From assembly GCA_023230325.1 (NCBI GenBank), contig JALNXN010000002.1, forward strand, positions 62,001-126,000: a stretch of 64,000 nucleotides of DNA. The letters are read 5' to 3'. The position numbers and the translations under genes were made by a program. The DNA is from an archaeon (GTDB lineage: Archaea; Iainarchaeota; Iainarchaeia; Iainarchaeales; CSSED10-239). Below, piece by piece: positions 1 to 10,557 of this stretch; the stretch's first letter is position 1, and every line of letters starts with the position of its first letter. The notes under the pieces are model-generated. The model did no database searches. It saw only the letters and a program-made list of their open reading frames with translations, and was not told where the DNA came from.

Positions 1-3000
1 AGAGATGAAATATTATTAATGGTTATACTTTCTGTTTTTGATTTTTCATTATAAACATTTAAAGTGTATGATAATTTCTTTGGAGTTATTGTAAACAACT
101 TATCAGTTGTTGTAATCTCTTGAATATATGTCTCATACTCAGGAGCAGTAACATACACATAGATCTTTTCATTTGCACCTTGTTGAGGGATACCATCTAC
201 TGTTATTTCTCCTAACTTCCCTACTTCTCTAGGATTAATAAGATTATCTAAAAATCTATCCTTAATGTTAACAATTGAGTCATCTACTTCTAAACCTGTT
301 TGGTTATCTTTGACATTAACTAGTAAACTAAAGTCTTTTCCTGCAGGAATAACCATTGGCTTAACAGTAACTTTAAAGGTCTTGTCAGATAGAACATTAA
401 TAATTATTTCTTTTACAAATTGTATTTGTTGATCAGAAACAAATTTAATTACTAAATGTCTTTCTCCTGTCAACAATGTTCCAAATTCGATATCTCCTTC
501 TACCTTTTGTTTAGAGGCAAGAGAAGAAATTGCATAATCAAATTCATAATCTCCTGCTTGTGGAGTTACATTATAGATATTTCCATTTGGTTGAGATATT
601 AAAATCTTTGTAAAATTAAATCCTTCATCTTTATTTTCTATTAATAATCTTGAGTCTATATATTTTTTATTTTCTTGATTATTAACTAACATAAAATGTA
701 ATTTATAATCTTTATTTGGGTAAGCTTCATAGATGTCACTAACATCTGCTCTCAAGTCATTTGTAACATCAACAATGTTTGCACTAAAACAAAAATCATC
801 AGTACAAAAAATTTCATCTCCAATTCCGTAGCTAACAACACTGTAAACATCAAAGTATTCCACAACATCTTCAGTCCCAGTATATGGGTTATATGTCTCA
901 ATACCGTTGTCTGTTTGCCCATAACCCAAATAATACATCTTTAGTTCTTCTCCAAAGACAGCAATATCTTTTACTTTTATGGTTGCTGTTATCTCATAAG
1001 CATTCAAATATTCTAAAGATTCATCATTATCATAATTTGTTTCTTTAAAAATTACTTTTGCCCATTTAGCATCAGAGTCTGTTTCAGTTTCACTATCTCC
1101 AATTCCATCAACCTCATAAGGTTCACTCATGTCAGTATCAAATTGTGTGTATTTTTTAATAGAGAAAGCATTTGGAACTTCAATAGACTTAATATATAAA
1201 GAATCATTCTCTAAATAAACTGTTGAACCAGTTCTAATAATTGCTCCAACACTCTCAAATCTGTCATCTCCACTTCTATTCTGTGGGACTAACATAGTAT
1301 ATCTAGCTTCATATTCCCCATCCATCTTTAAGTTACCATTAACTTGCTCTTGTCCTTTATAAAGTCCATTAAACACAAGCTGTGGCTTTTGTAAAGCTGA
1401 GGTGATAGGGTATAAGGTTACTTCTAAGTTTTTAGTTATTCCTGGAACCACTCTAACATACTGTGATTGAGTAGCACCATACATGTTATTTAAAGGATCA
1501 GAGATAACCACATAATAATCATTATCTGCATCTAATTCAAATTCAATTTCTCCATTTGCATTTGCAAGATCACTCTTAATGGTTGCTGGAGAAGTGCTAT
1601 TCCAAACAGCACTATAAGAGTCATAAACATTAACTCTAGCATTAGGTATTATTTCTTTATTATTATTATAAACATTTATTTTTAAATTACCCTTACTAAT
1701 AACCATTGGAATAATTATAGTCTCGTAGGTTTCTGCCATTCTTACATCAAACACAAAATCAGAAGATTGGCCTTGTGAGCTTCCTTTGATTGCAACAGCA
1801 TAATAATTTCCAGAAGTTATGTTAAAGGAAACATTTCCATCAAAGTTTGTAGTCTTTGGTTTATAGTCTGTTAAAAATCCATTATCTGCATTAAATAATG
1901 CAACTTTTGCAAACTTATAACCTCTTCCATAATCATCAACAACTCTAATGTTTAATGGTTTTAGGCTATTAGGTGTTACTTCTGATATCTTAACTAACAC
2001 TGGGGTTGTTGGAATTTCTGTTTGTGGTTCTACAAGTTGTGATTTTATAAAATAACCTTCCACATCAACAACTACTCTGTAAGGTAAACTTAGATCTGAA
2101 ACTGTAAATAAGATGATTCCATTTTCATCAGTGTACTTTTCTGTAATCAAAGAATCAACATTTTTTAGTGCAACATAAGCATCTGGTATTTTAACACCGT
2201 TGTCATTATCTACAACTTTTATTTTTATATAACCAGAAATATCACTTGACATTACTATTGTGTCTGTCTTATTATCAGAAAGTAAGATATTTCTAATAAC
2301 AGTATTGTAGATTGGAACTGCTCTATTGTCCACAAAGTTAACAGCATAGTTTCCAGCAGCAAGATTATTTAAAACACAAGTTCCTCCTGTGTTAGTTACA
2401 CATTCTCCTGCAATAAGTCCAAAGTCATTTTTAGCAATAACTTTTATGTTTTCTATAGGGTTGCCTGAGGAATTTTTTGTAAAAACAGTATAATTAAATT
2501 CTCCACCCTCAAACCCAATTTCTTTTTCTTGCAAATAGATGGTTACTCCTTGGGTGATAAGTTCATCATAAGCAGTATTATAACCATTAATTGTAATTGT
2601 AGCTTTTAGTTCACATTGTGAGCTTGCAACAACTGTCCCTAGACCGTTTATAATTTCAATTGAAGAAGGTGCAATTCCTCCTTGTGCACAGGTAAAGCTT
2701 GCAACTCCATTTTTATTTATTTGAACTCCTGATTGGTCAGCTACCTTAAAGTTATAAGTTACCATGCTTTCTTGTAATTGAGGTTCTAAGGCAATAATTA
2801 TTACTTCGTTATTTTCAAAGGAGAAATATGCTTTTGAGAATTTTATGTATCCTCCAATTTCATAATCAATATCAATAATAAATTCAGAGTCTTTTAAAAT
2901 ACCTACTTGAGAGGTAATTCCTGAATCATCTGTAATCTCATTATAGGTGTTGTCAGAGGTTGTAATTTGTATAGGTATTCCTGGTAAAACATTTCCTGAC

Positions 3001-3227
3001 TCTGCATCAATTACTTTAAAGCTAACTTGGTTATAGTCAGAGCCAGTTTTCCCTCCTGAAAAAATCAACAACAGGATTCCTGCAATAATAATTATAATTA
3101 ATAAAATGACTAAAATAAAAGAAGGCATAACCTTATCTATTCTATCTGTAATTTTATATAATCCTGTTTTTTCCACAAAATTATAATATCTATCTTCAAG
3201 ATTGTAATATAGCTTTCTAAGACCCAT
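1..3227 (-). CDS. Giant membrane-anchored surface protein, C-terminus outside window (partial)
   Basis: Open reading frame on the minus strand from an ATG at 3227 running off the window edge, so at least 1,075 residues are encoded. The N-terminus (MGLRKLYYNLEDRYYNF) is about 34 residues long and likely cytosolic, followed by one strongly hydrophobic helix (about residues 35-56). The rest is a chain of beta-rich modules with phrases such as VDNDNGVKIPDAYVALKN and NYAVNFVDN, which are typical of carboxypeptidase regulatory-like/Ig-like repeats. It is clearly paralogous to the two giant genes downstream of it on the map (4-20 kb), sharing the Y..LEDRYYNF start and anchor layout. By position, the bulk should face outside the cell. 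The number of repeats and the C-terminal domain cannot be seen. A structural or adhesive surface role is inferred; no catalytic motif was recognised. Confidence 0.85.
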   Translation of the reverse strand, partial: MGLRKLYYNLEDRYYNFVEKTGLYKITDRIDKVMPSFILVILLIIIIIAGILLLIFSGGKTGSDYNQVSFKVIDAESGNVLPGIPIQITTSDNTYNEITDDSGITSQVGILKDSEFIIDIDYEIGGYIKFSKAYFSFENNEVIIIALEPQLQESMVTYNFKVADQSGVQINKNGVASFTCAQGGIAPSSIEIINGLGTVVASSQCELKATITINGYNTAYDELITQGVTIYLQEKEIGFEGGEFNYTVFTKNSSGNPIENIKVIAKNDFGLIAGECVTNTGGTCVLNNLAAGNYAVNFVDNRAVPIYNTVIRNILLSDNKTDTIVMSSDISGYIKIKVVDNDNGVKIPDAYVALKNVDSLITEKYTDENGIILFTVSDLSLPYRVVVDVEGYFIKSQLVEPQTEIPTTPVLVKISEVTPNSLKPLNIRVVDDYGRGYKFAKVALFNADNGFLTDYKPKTTNFDGNVSFNITSGNYYAVAIKGSSQGQSSDFVFDVRMAETYETIIIPMVISKGNLKINVYNNNKEIIPNARVNVYDSYSAVWNSTSPATIKSDLANANGEIEFELDADNDYYVVISDPLNNMYGATQSQYVRVVPGITKNLEVTLYPITSALQKPQLVFNGLYKGQEQVNGNLKMDGEYEARYTMLVPQNRSGDDRFESVGAIIRTGSTVYLENDSLYIKSIEVPNAFSIKKYTQFDTDMSEPYEVDGIGDSETETDSDAKWAKVIFKETNYDNDESLEYLNAYEITATIKVKDIAVFGEELKMYYLGYGQTDNGIETYNPYTGTEDVVEYFDVYSVVSYGIGDEIFCTDDFCFSANIVDVTNDLRADVSDIYEAYPNKDYKLHFMLVNNQENKKYIDSRLLIENKDEGFNFTKILISQPNGNIYNVTPQAGDYEFDYAISSLASKQKVEGDIEFGTLLTGERHLVIKFVSDQQIQFVKEIIINVLSDKTFKVTVKPMVIPAGKDFSLLVNVKDNQTGLEVDDSIVNIKDRFLDNLINPREVGKLGEITVDGIPQQGANEKIYVYVTAPEYETYIQEITTTDKLFTITPKKLSYTLNVYNEKSKTESITINNISS

Positions 3228-3349
3228 AACTTATTCCTCTAATTTACTAAATTTAAATTGTTTTCTTATTTTCTTATTTTCTTATTTTCTTATTTTTTAT
3301 TAATCAATTAATTTTAATTACTTTATGTTTTAATTTTATTTGTCTAATT

Positions 3350-6300
3350 TCATTTCACATAATTTAACCAAAAGTTAATTTTTGTTTGGTCAGTTTTAAA
3401 ACACACATTATCTTCTTTTATTCCGTTTACCAAATCTTTAACCAATTTATAATTATATTTTTTTAGATAATCTGACATATCCTTTTCAATATTGTAAATG
3501 TACACCCCGTTATTTGTGTTTAACTTAGGATCATACTCAACAAAGTTAATATAGTCACTAGCTTTAAATTGTAGTTGATAATCAATTTCTTTTTTTCCTT
3601 GTGTATAATTGTTAGAAACAAAGACTACTTTTTTATTATAATTTTCTTTAAAGTTGTTTTCATTTCTAATAAGGTTGTAGCTTAGTGTTTGGTTCTTAAT
3701 AACCAATGGTTTTATATTAAAATATTCTATGGTTGGTTTATCTTTGTTTTCTTTTCCTTCCAAGCTTAAGATATAACCTTCTTGCATCTTTTCCCAATTA
3801 CTTTCATAGTAATCTTGGTTTGGAACAACAGCAACAAATGGAACTAAATATTTATTTTTATTTGGATTAATTGGATTAAAGAATAATGCATTTTCTTTAT
3901 ATTTAGAGTCAATTTCTGAAACATAACTTAAGATTTTTAGTTTTACTTTATTATCCTCCAATAGTTCAGCACTAACCATGTATGTTCCAGGTTTGTCAAT
4001 ATCTGTAATCTCAGAACTTAAGTCTAGCTCATATGAATATTTCGTTAAGAATTTTTGCTCCATCAATCCTTTATTATATGTATTTTTTAAGTCTCCAAAC
4101 TTCTTTATCTTCACATCAAATTGATTTAAACCATTACCTAAACCAACATCTAATGTTGAAAATATTTGCTTTAGATGTTCTTCATCATTATTTGTATCTA
4201 ATAGACTATCTATAATTAAAAGGTATTCATTTAAGGTAAAGTAGATCTTAGTTCCTGATTTATAATAATTAGTTGTAATTTCAGTTTTTATAAATTCTTC
4301 AAAAGCACTATCATCCTCATGTTTAACAGAGATTATTGCTAACATCTTAAATTCATCAGGTATCTTTTTTAACAATTTCACAGACACATCAATATAACCA
4401 TCAAGAATACTTTCAGATTTTAAGGTTTTTCTTGCTTTTTGACAAGCACTACAATCAATCTCAGAAATAACCTCTGTATTTAGTTTAATTTCACCAAGCA
4501 AATCTTTCTCAAATTTAATGCCGCCTAATGTTACATTGTCTCCACTATTTAGGGAGATGGCATCCATCTTCTTTCCAATTGATAAATACAGTTGTTCTTG
4601 ATCACAATAGTAATCATTACAAGTGTCTGTAGTAATCTCATCACTATCCCAAGAGAACAATAGTTTATCAAAACCATATTTCTTGTAATTACTTTGAGAA
4701 GTGTAACCATAGTCAGATTTAGTTCCATCAGGACTTTTACAGGTATTTTCAAAATCAATTAAAATTTTATCAATTATCTTATCCTTCTCTTCTTCCCCAT
4801 TGTCTTGAGTGTCTGTAACTAAACCTAATTTTTCTGCACCTAAGTTAGCAATCACTCCAATCTTTGTTGCTCCAAGTCTATTTGAGGAATTATCTTCTAA
4901 AGTTTCCATAATTGTAAATTGATTTTTGAACAGATCATAGACTGTAGATTCAATTTTTGTTAATTCCTTTGTTGGTCTTTTAAAGCAAAGCTTAAAGTAA
5001 TATTTTTCAACAAAGTCAATACTTACTTCTACAGGCCCCTCATTATTAAAGAACATTGATTTTTCTGAAGAAGGAATGTATGCTGCTTTTGAGGAGATCC
5101 CCTCAATTGGGAATTGATTAATTCTCCCCATAAAACATTTCTCTGAAGAGTCCTTTAAATCAAGAACATTAAATTTATCTTTAGTCAAATATTTGTCTGG
5201 AACTTTTATAAAGACTACAGGCCCATCTTTTGTAATTTCTAAAAGATATTCAAGCTCTGCATTTGTGTCTACAAACTTTAAAGTTTCTTTTGAAAATTTA
5301 CTATAATCAATTTCTCCACCATAGATTCCAAACACATTTGCATTTTCTTTATTTATTAGACCTAACCATTGTAGATTATCAATTAACTCCATACCCACAT
5401 TATTAAACAAAGGCATACTCTGTGTCTTAGGTGGTTGCAACTTAATCTGTAACATAAACTTCAAAGAAACTGATTCTCCAAAATCAAAACCAAGGGTTCT
5501 TAGGCTAGAAACAATTGTTACTGCATCTATGTTTCCAGTTCTAGACTTATATTTATTTAAATAATCATCAAGATACATTCTCTGTATTTCAGGATTTCTT
5601 TTTAAAGCAATTGACCAAGTCTCATAGATCTCTCCTGTCTGTGTGTTCTGAGTATCATAACTTACTTTTAAAGGCTCAATTCTTCCTAAGTTTTCTGAAA
5701 TATCTAAAAAGGTTACTCCATCAATTGATAAAGCATTTAGATCTAAATAGCTTATTTCTAATAGTCTATAGCCTTTAGAAAAACAAGTGTTTATTATTTT
5801 AACTTCCTCATAACCTGTTACTTTGGTAGAGAAATCTATTTTTTGAGGAGTTACTCTTATACATTGAGATGGCATATAGCTTAGAGGTAAACTCACATCA
5901 ACAGCCACATCTTTAACAAACTCATAATCTCCATCAATATCACTTGTTGGTTTTGCAGAGACTGAAAGATTAAAAGTTCCCATCTCATCATAACCAAAAA
6001 CTCCAATTGTTTCTTTCTGTCCTTTCTCTAAGGTAAACTCTTTATGTTTAGAATCAACACCAACTCCATAACCATCACTAAATTTAATGTCCACAGACTC
6101 AGAACAACTGTTCTCTATAAAGATTGGTCTTTGTGGACAGCCCATAAGGTTAGTCATCCCCATCTGTCCAACAAATGGTGAAGTTTCTAAGAAATTATAA
6201 TTTTCATAACCATAAGCATTGTTTAAACCAACTCCATTATTGTAGAAGTTGTTAGGATATTGTTGCCCATATAAGGTTGTAAGGTTAGAGCCAACATAAC

Positions 6301-9300
6301 CATTGTATGCTCCACCATCATAGAAGTTAGGAGAACCCATACCATTGTATGATTGGTTAAAGTAACCTGCTCCATAATTATAATTATTGTTTGGAGAGAA
6401 ATATCTATTCATGTTAAAGCCTTGAGCATATGAATTTCCAAAGTTACTATAGATTCTTGGATCTTGATATCTGTTGATATTTCCACCATAATAGTTATTG
6501 TACATCCCCTGTCCACCATACATGTTACATGCAAGAACAGCAACTCTCTCTTCAGGTAACTTTAAACATTTACTATAATTGTTAATTATTGTTTGTAAAG
6601 ATAAGGTAGCCTCTAGCTCATCAACTCCATTTTGATTAACCCTAGTTGTTGAGAAGACAATCTTTGGAGACCTTAATGCAGAATCAATTTCTGCGGCTTT
6701 AAAGGTAACTTTCAAATCTACTTTCTTTTTAGCATCTATTGTTTGTAAGATTTCTGTTAAAGAATTTCCTTCTAAGATATATTCTTTATTATTTACATAT
6801 AAAGAAATAACTCCAACTTCCTTTTGGTTCTGTAGATCTAAATTTGCATATAGTTTCCCTAAGCTTACAGCTGTTCCTGAAACCTTACAGTTGTTCTGAA
6901 GTGTAAAGCTTGCTTCTGCTTGTTTACCGTTTGTTGTTCTTAACTCCAAACTAACAGGATCAAGTAACAAACAATCAACTGAGTCTAAAGCATTTCCAAA
7001 CACAACTCTGATGTTAATAGGAATTTTCACAGTCCAAAACTTGTTTAGAGCAGAGCTATTTAAAGTAACTAACAAGTTTGTAACAATATTTTGTTGAACC
7101 TCAAGATTAATACCTTCTTCTGTTAGTGATGTCTTTAAAGAGATGTTTACCTGCTCTAAAGAGTCTATAAGGTTTTCTTGAGAAGTCACACTAAGATTAA
7201 TAAAATCATTTTTATTTTCTAGGCTTAGGTTGGTAATTGCCAAAGGCAAAGCAGTATTATTAATAAGACTAAAATTATTAATATTTACAAGTTCTTTAGA
7301 AAGATCAAGAACAACATCTACTTTTTCAGGAACTACAGATATCAGGTTGTTTGTGATTTCAAAGACTTGCTCAATTCTCTTATAACCATTCTTTCTAACA
7401 ATAACAGTTACAGAATCCCCTAAGTCCAATGCTGGCAAAATAAAACCATACAATCCTTTTTGGTCAGTAACAACTCCACTCTCAATTGTTTGCTCATTAT
7501 TAATTTTAATAATAACATCTGCATTTGAGATTGGAACATTACCATCATCAGTCACAGCAATGATTGTGTCATTTGGAACAAAAGGTGCAAAGGTTCTAGG
7601 CACAATCTCTAAGTTCATGGTCTTTGATTTTACAATGTCTAAAAGTATTGTTTTTGTAAATACAATTTCTCCATCTGAAAGTAGATTAAAAGTAATTACA
7701 TCTTCAGCATCAGAAACAATATTAAAATTAATAACTCCACTAATGTGGTCATTTGTTCCAAGTGGGCCTAACTCTATAGAGTCAAAGTTCTCTCCTTTTA
7801 AAAGATTAGAACCAACAGCATCTATTGAGTAGTCTTTTAGTAAAACACTTGAACCTGTAGTTATATTTAAAGTTGCATTCTGTAAGGCTTTACTTGCAAT
7901 ATTTAAATTGAATGAAAATTTATGAGAGGTGTTTGCTTGTGCTGAATATTTGTCAATTATGTTTTTTGTTAGTTTTGTATTCTCATTAAATATTGAGAAA
8001 TTATAACAAAGTATAGAATCACAAAAATTAGATTGACCAGTAAATATTTGAGTCTCTTTTGTGTAAGCATATAAAGATTGTTTAGTTGAGGTTAATAATC
8101 CAGTCCCTAACTTAGAATCAATTGGGTATCTTAAAACAGAGTTGCCTTGTTTAAACTCAGCCCTGTAGAACAAAGGAAGAGTTCCAACAGCATCATTTCC
8201 AATTACCAAGTCTGCATCTACTAAGTAGGTTCCTTGGTAAGGGTTGTCTATAACAACATTAAACCATTTTGCATCTCTATTAGTTTTTATTTTCAGATCT
8301 GTAAGTTCTCCAAGGCAAGGAGTATAGCTGGTTGACCCATAGATCTTGTTTCCTGCAAAATCAATTTTCTTAATATAAATTGAGTCTTGTTCCATAAGGT
8401 TTGTTTGATTATCACATTGATTTCCTTTTCCTGTTCTTATGTGTGCAACAACTTGTGAATAATTGTTATTTACATTTACTAAAAATCTTGCCTTTACACT
8501 TTGACCAGGACTAACACTTGAGACAATCTCTCCCTTATTATCAAAAAGTCCTAAAAATTCAATGTTTGAGGAACTACTAACCTTTGGTAAAACTATGTTA
8601 ACATTATTTACAGTGTTTGCTTCTACCCCATACTTGGTTGTGAAAAATTTACTTTCATAATTATCAATTACAAAGTAAACAACTTTGTCAGCTCTAACTC
8701 TTACTAAAGTATTTCCTTCGGTGTCTGTTAGGCTTCTTTTTCCTGAAATCTCAAGATTATTAAAAGTATCATAAATTGAAACATTTGTTGAAATTGGGTC
8801 CCCAAATTCATCTCTAACATTTACATTAAAAGTTCCTTCTCCAATGCTCATCTTTAAGATCTGCTCATTAACCTCTCTTTCAAAGATCATAAATGGATTT
8901 GAGATTCCTGAAGAGAACTTTCCTTTAACAGCCTCTAACCTATATGATTTTTTTGGATCTAAATTTGTAATTACAGCTTTTCCATAAACATCAGCAACTG
9001 TTGTTTTTAGAACAGTATTATTTTCAGAGTCAAGTAGTTTTATGTCAGCAAACTCAACTGGTTTTGAGAAGTCATCAACAACAGTTATTAACAGTCCTCT
9101 AATTGTTTCTAGATTAATTATGTCTAATCTAATTGTTTGAACATTTTCACTTTTTCGTAAATTATTTTCAACTCTAAAAGTATAATTTGCATTATCAAAA
9201 GTAACCTTATAAGAAATATTTTCTTCTAAACCAAAAGTAACCAAACCTTGTTCATCAGTCATTTGAGAAACAATTTCTTGCTCTCCTTTAAACAAAGTAC

Positions 9301-10378
9301 ATTTTACATTTTTGATAGCTTCACTATTATCAGAATCAATTACTTTTAATTTTAGTAAACCAATTATTTTCTTTTCTAATTTAATTTCTTTAGATTCAAT
9401 CTGTCCTGAGACTATGGTTACTGATTCTCCATCAGTTACAACTAGTTCTCCGTAAGTGTGATTTTGGTCATAAGCAGAAATAAAATATTGTCCAACATTT
9501 AAGTTATTAAACTCTACAATTCCGTTGGTGTTTGTTGTTGCTGTTTCTGCCTTTATGCCATTAGCATTAGTTAAAGTAACAACAATGTTTGACACAGGGG
9601 TAGCTATGTCTTTGTCTTTTACAATAATTGTTACTGATCCTTTTTCTGTTTCAATTTCATCACTTAAAGAGATCTCTCCAACCTTAGAGCTATCATCAAT
9701 TTCTAGATCTGAATAGTTTGGGGTATAAAATTGAAAGGTAGGTATTAGTTCTCCACAATCTAAAGGAACATCTTGAACAATCAACACCCCATCAATTATT
9801 GGAATGTTTGTTAGAGGTTGAAAACTTGAATCTTCATTTGAACATCTTAATTCATCAAGTAGAAGATATTCTGTTAACTGCTCTCCATCTCTTATAAATA
9901 TTATTTTTTTGTCAACAGTTGTTCTTTTATCTTTTAGATAGATTGTAAAGTTAGAGGCGTCTGAAAAATTTAATTCAAGGGGTTTTTCTAATTCATATTT
10001 ATTTGAATTTATTTTTAAAGAATAAAGAGTGTCTTTGTTAAGTCCACTAACCTTTGCAATTCCTAACTCATCAGTTGTAAATAGTTTTTCTGTTCCTGAA
10101 AAGGAAAGAGTAATTGTTTGGTTTGTTATGGGTTTGTTTGTAGAATCTACAAAAGTCAAATATGAGTTTTTTGAAATCACTGTATGATTTGAAAAAATCA
10201 TAAAAGCTAAAAGAACTATTACACCTAAAATTATTAAACTAAAAATCGCAAAAGTCCTTATTCCTCTTCTTTCTAGAGGGTCAATTATTTTATATAAATT
10301 AATTCCTTTTCTGTCTAGCTTGTCTAAGAAATTAAAATATCTGTCTTCTAACTTTTGGTAAAAAGATTTTAAACTCAT
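3350..10378 (-). CDS. Giant surface protein (2,342 aa) with Ig-like repeats and a Tyr/Asn/Gly-rich insert
   Basis: Starts with ATG at 10378, just downstream of a good TATA box. Residues 1-41 are basic and likely cytosolic (MSLKSFYQKLEDRYFNFLDK), and residues 42-63 form a membrane helix. From there a long series of beta-sandwich modules of carboxypeptidase-regulatory/Ig type follows (patterns such as TNTNGIVEFNNLNVGQYFIS). Around residues 1,286-1,395 there is a low-complexity segment very rich in Tyr, Asn and Gly, immediately after a Cys (LACNMYGG). More Ig-like modules follow, then a C-terminal part with a cysteine pattern DTCNDYYCDQEQL (about residue 1,920) and CSACQ. A related YCD motif occurs in the 2,668-aa paralogue, so the two probably share a C-terminal domain. 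No second membrane helix is evident. Likely a cell-surface structural or attachment protein; the function is inferred from architecture only. Confidence 0.9.
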   Translation of the reverse strand: MSLKSFYQKLEDRYFNFLDKLDRKGINLYKIIDPLERRGIRTFAIFSLIILGVIVLLAFMIFSNHTVISKNSYLTFVDSTNKPITNQTITLSFSGTEKLFTTDELGIAKVSGLNKDTLYSLKINSNKYELEKPLELNFSDASNFTIYLKDKRTTVDKKIIFIRDGEQLTEYLLLDELRCSNEDSSFQPLTNIPIIDGVLIVQDVPLDCGELIPTFQFYTPNYSDLEIDDSSKVGEISLSDEIETEKGSVTIIVKDKDIATPVSNIVVTLTNANGIKAETATTNTNGIVEFNNLNVGQYFISAYDQNHTYGELVVTDGESVTIVSGQIESKEIKLEKKIIGLLKLKVIDSDNSEAIKNVKCTLFKGEQEIVSQMTDEQGLVTFGLEENISYKVTFDNANYTFRVENNLRKSENVQTIRLDIINLETIRGLLITVVDDFSKPVEFADIKLLDSENNTVLKTTVADVYGKAVITNLDPKKSYRLEAVKGKFSSGISNPFMIFEREVNEQILKMSIGEGTFNVNVRDEFGDPISTNVSIYDTFNNLEISGKRSLTDTEGNTLVRVRADKVVYFVIDNYESKFFTTKYGVEANTVNNVNIVLPKVSSSSNIEFLGLFDNKGEIVSSVSPGQSVKARFLVNVNNNYSQVVAHIRTGKGNQCDNQTNLMEQDSIYIKKIDFAGNKIYGSTSYTPCLGELTDLKIKTNRDAKWFNVVIDNPYQGTYLVDADLVIGNDAVGTLPLFYRAEFKQGNSVLRYPIDSKLGTGLLTSTKQSLYAYTKETQIFTGQSNFCDSILCYNFSIFNENTKLTKNIIDKYSAQANTSHKFSFNLNIASKALQNATLNITTGSSVLLKDYSIDAVGSNLLKGENFDSIELGPLGTNDHISGVINFNIVSDAEDVITFNLLSDGEIVFTKTILLDIVKSKTMNLEIVPRTFAPFVPNDTIIAVTDDGNVPISNADVIIKINNEQTIESGVVTDQKGLYGFILPALDLGDSVTVIVRKNGYKRIEQVFEITNNLISVVPEKVDVVLDLSKELVNINNFSLINNTALPLAITNLSLENKNDFINLSVTSQENLIDSLEQVNISLKTSLTEEGINLEVQQNIVTNLLVTLNSSALNKFWTVKIPINIRVVFGNALDSVDCLLLDPVSLELRTTNGKQAEASFTLQNNCKVSGTAVSLGKLYANLDLQNQKEVGVISLYVNNKEYILEGNSLTEILQTIDAKKKVDLKVTFKAAEIDSALRSPKIVFSTTRVNQNGVDELEATLSLQTIINNYSKCLKLPEERVAVLACNMYGGQGMYNNYYGGNINRYQDPRIYSNFGNSYAQGFNMNRYFSPNNNYNYGAGYFNQSYNGMGSPNFYDGGAYNGYVGSNLTTLYGQQYPNNFYNNGVGLNNAYGYENYNFLETSPFVGQMGMTNLMGCPQRPIFIENSCSESVDIKFSDGYGVGVDSKHKEFTLEKGQKETIGVFGYDEMGTFNLSVSAKPTSDIDGDYEFVKDVAVDVSLPLSYMPSQCIRVTPQKIDFSTKVTGYEEVKIINTCFSKGYRLLEISYLDLNALSIDGVTFLDISENLGRIEPLKVSYDTQNTQTGEIYETWSIALKRNPEIQRMYLDDYLNKYKSRTGNIDAVTIVSSLRTLGFDFGESVSLKFMLQIKLQPPKTQSMPLFNNVGMELIDNLQWLGLINKENANVFGIYGGEIDYSKFSKETLKFVDTNAELEYLLEITKDGPVVFIKVPDKYLTKDKFNVLDLKDSSEKCFMGRINQFPIEGISSKAAYIPSSEKSMFFNNEGPVEVSIDFVEKYYFKLCFKRPTKELTKIESTVYDLFKNQFTIMETLEDNSSNRLGATKIGVIANLGAEKLGLVTDTQDNGEEEKDKIIDKILIDFENTCKSPDGTKSDYGYTSQSNYKKYGFDKLLFSWDSDEITTDTCNDYYCDQEQLYLSIGKKMDAISLNSGDNVTLGGIKFEKDLLGEIKLNTEVISEIDCSACQKARKTLKSESILDGYIDVSVKLLKKIPDEFKMLAIISVKHEDDSAFEEFIKTEITTNYYKSGTKIYFTLNEYLLIIDSLLDTNNDEEHLKQIFSTLDVGLGNGLNQFDVKIKKFGDLKNTYNKGLMEQKFLTKYSYELDLSSEITDIDKPGTYMVSAELLEDNKVKLKILSYVSEIDSKYKENALFFNPINPNKNKYLVPFVAVVPNQDYYESNWEKMQEGYILSLEGKENKDKPTIEYFNIKPLVIKNQTLSYNLIRNENNFKENYNKKVVFVSNNYTQGKKEIDYQLQFKASDYINFVEYDPKLNTNNGVYIYNIEKDMSDYLKKYNYKLVKDLVNGIKEDNVCFKTDQTKINFWLNYVK

Positions 10379-10401
10379 ATCTATTCTGCCTTATTTTTTG
10401 T

Positions 10402-10413
10402 TTATTTATAAAT
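10402..10413 (-). promoter_or_regulatory. TATA box of the 2,342-aa surface protein gene
   Basis: Minus-strand TTTATAAATAAA, centred about 30 nt upstream of the ATG at 10378. With the usual archaeal distance of about 25 nt from TATA to the start site, transcription would begin a few bases before the ATG, so the mRNA would be leaderless or nearly so. No Shine-Dalgarno motif is visible between the two. Confidence 0.55.
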
Positions 10414-10557
10414 TTAATATAATATATTATAAATATAATTGTTTATAAACTTTTGCATATTTCTTATTTCAAGTTTTGTAATGATTATGTTAATTTCTAT
10501 ATATTATTATATGCAAATAGTTTTATATATCTTGTTATTAATTATAGAAAGTTAATT

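Noticed and set aside
7560..7832. Plus-strand open frames inside the large minus-strand genes (for example here, 17.0-17.7 kb and 40.0-40.5 kb)
   Set aside because: They lie antisense to long genes with clear domains, have no ribosome binding site and show composition expected of the opposite-strand shadow.
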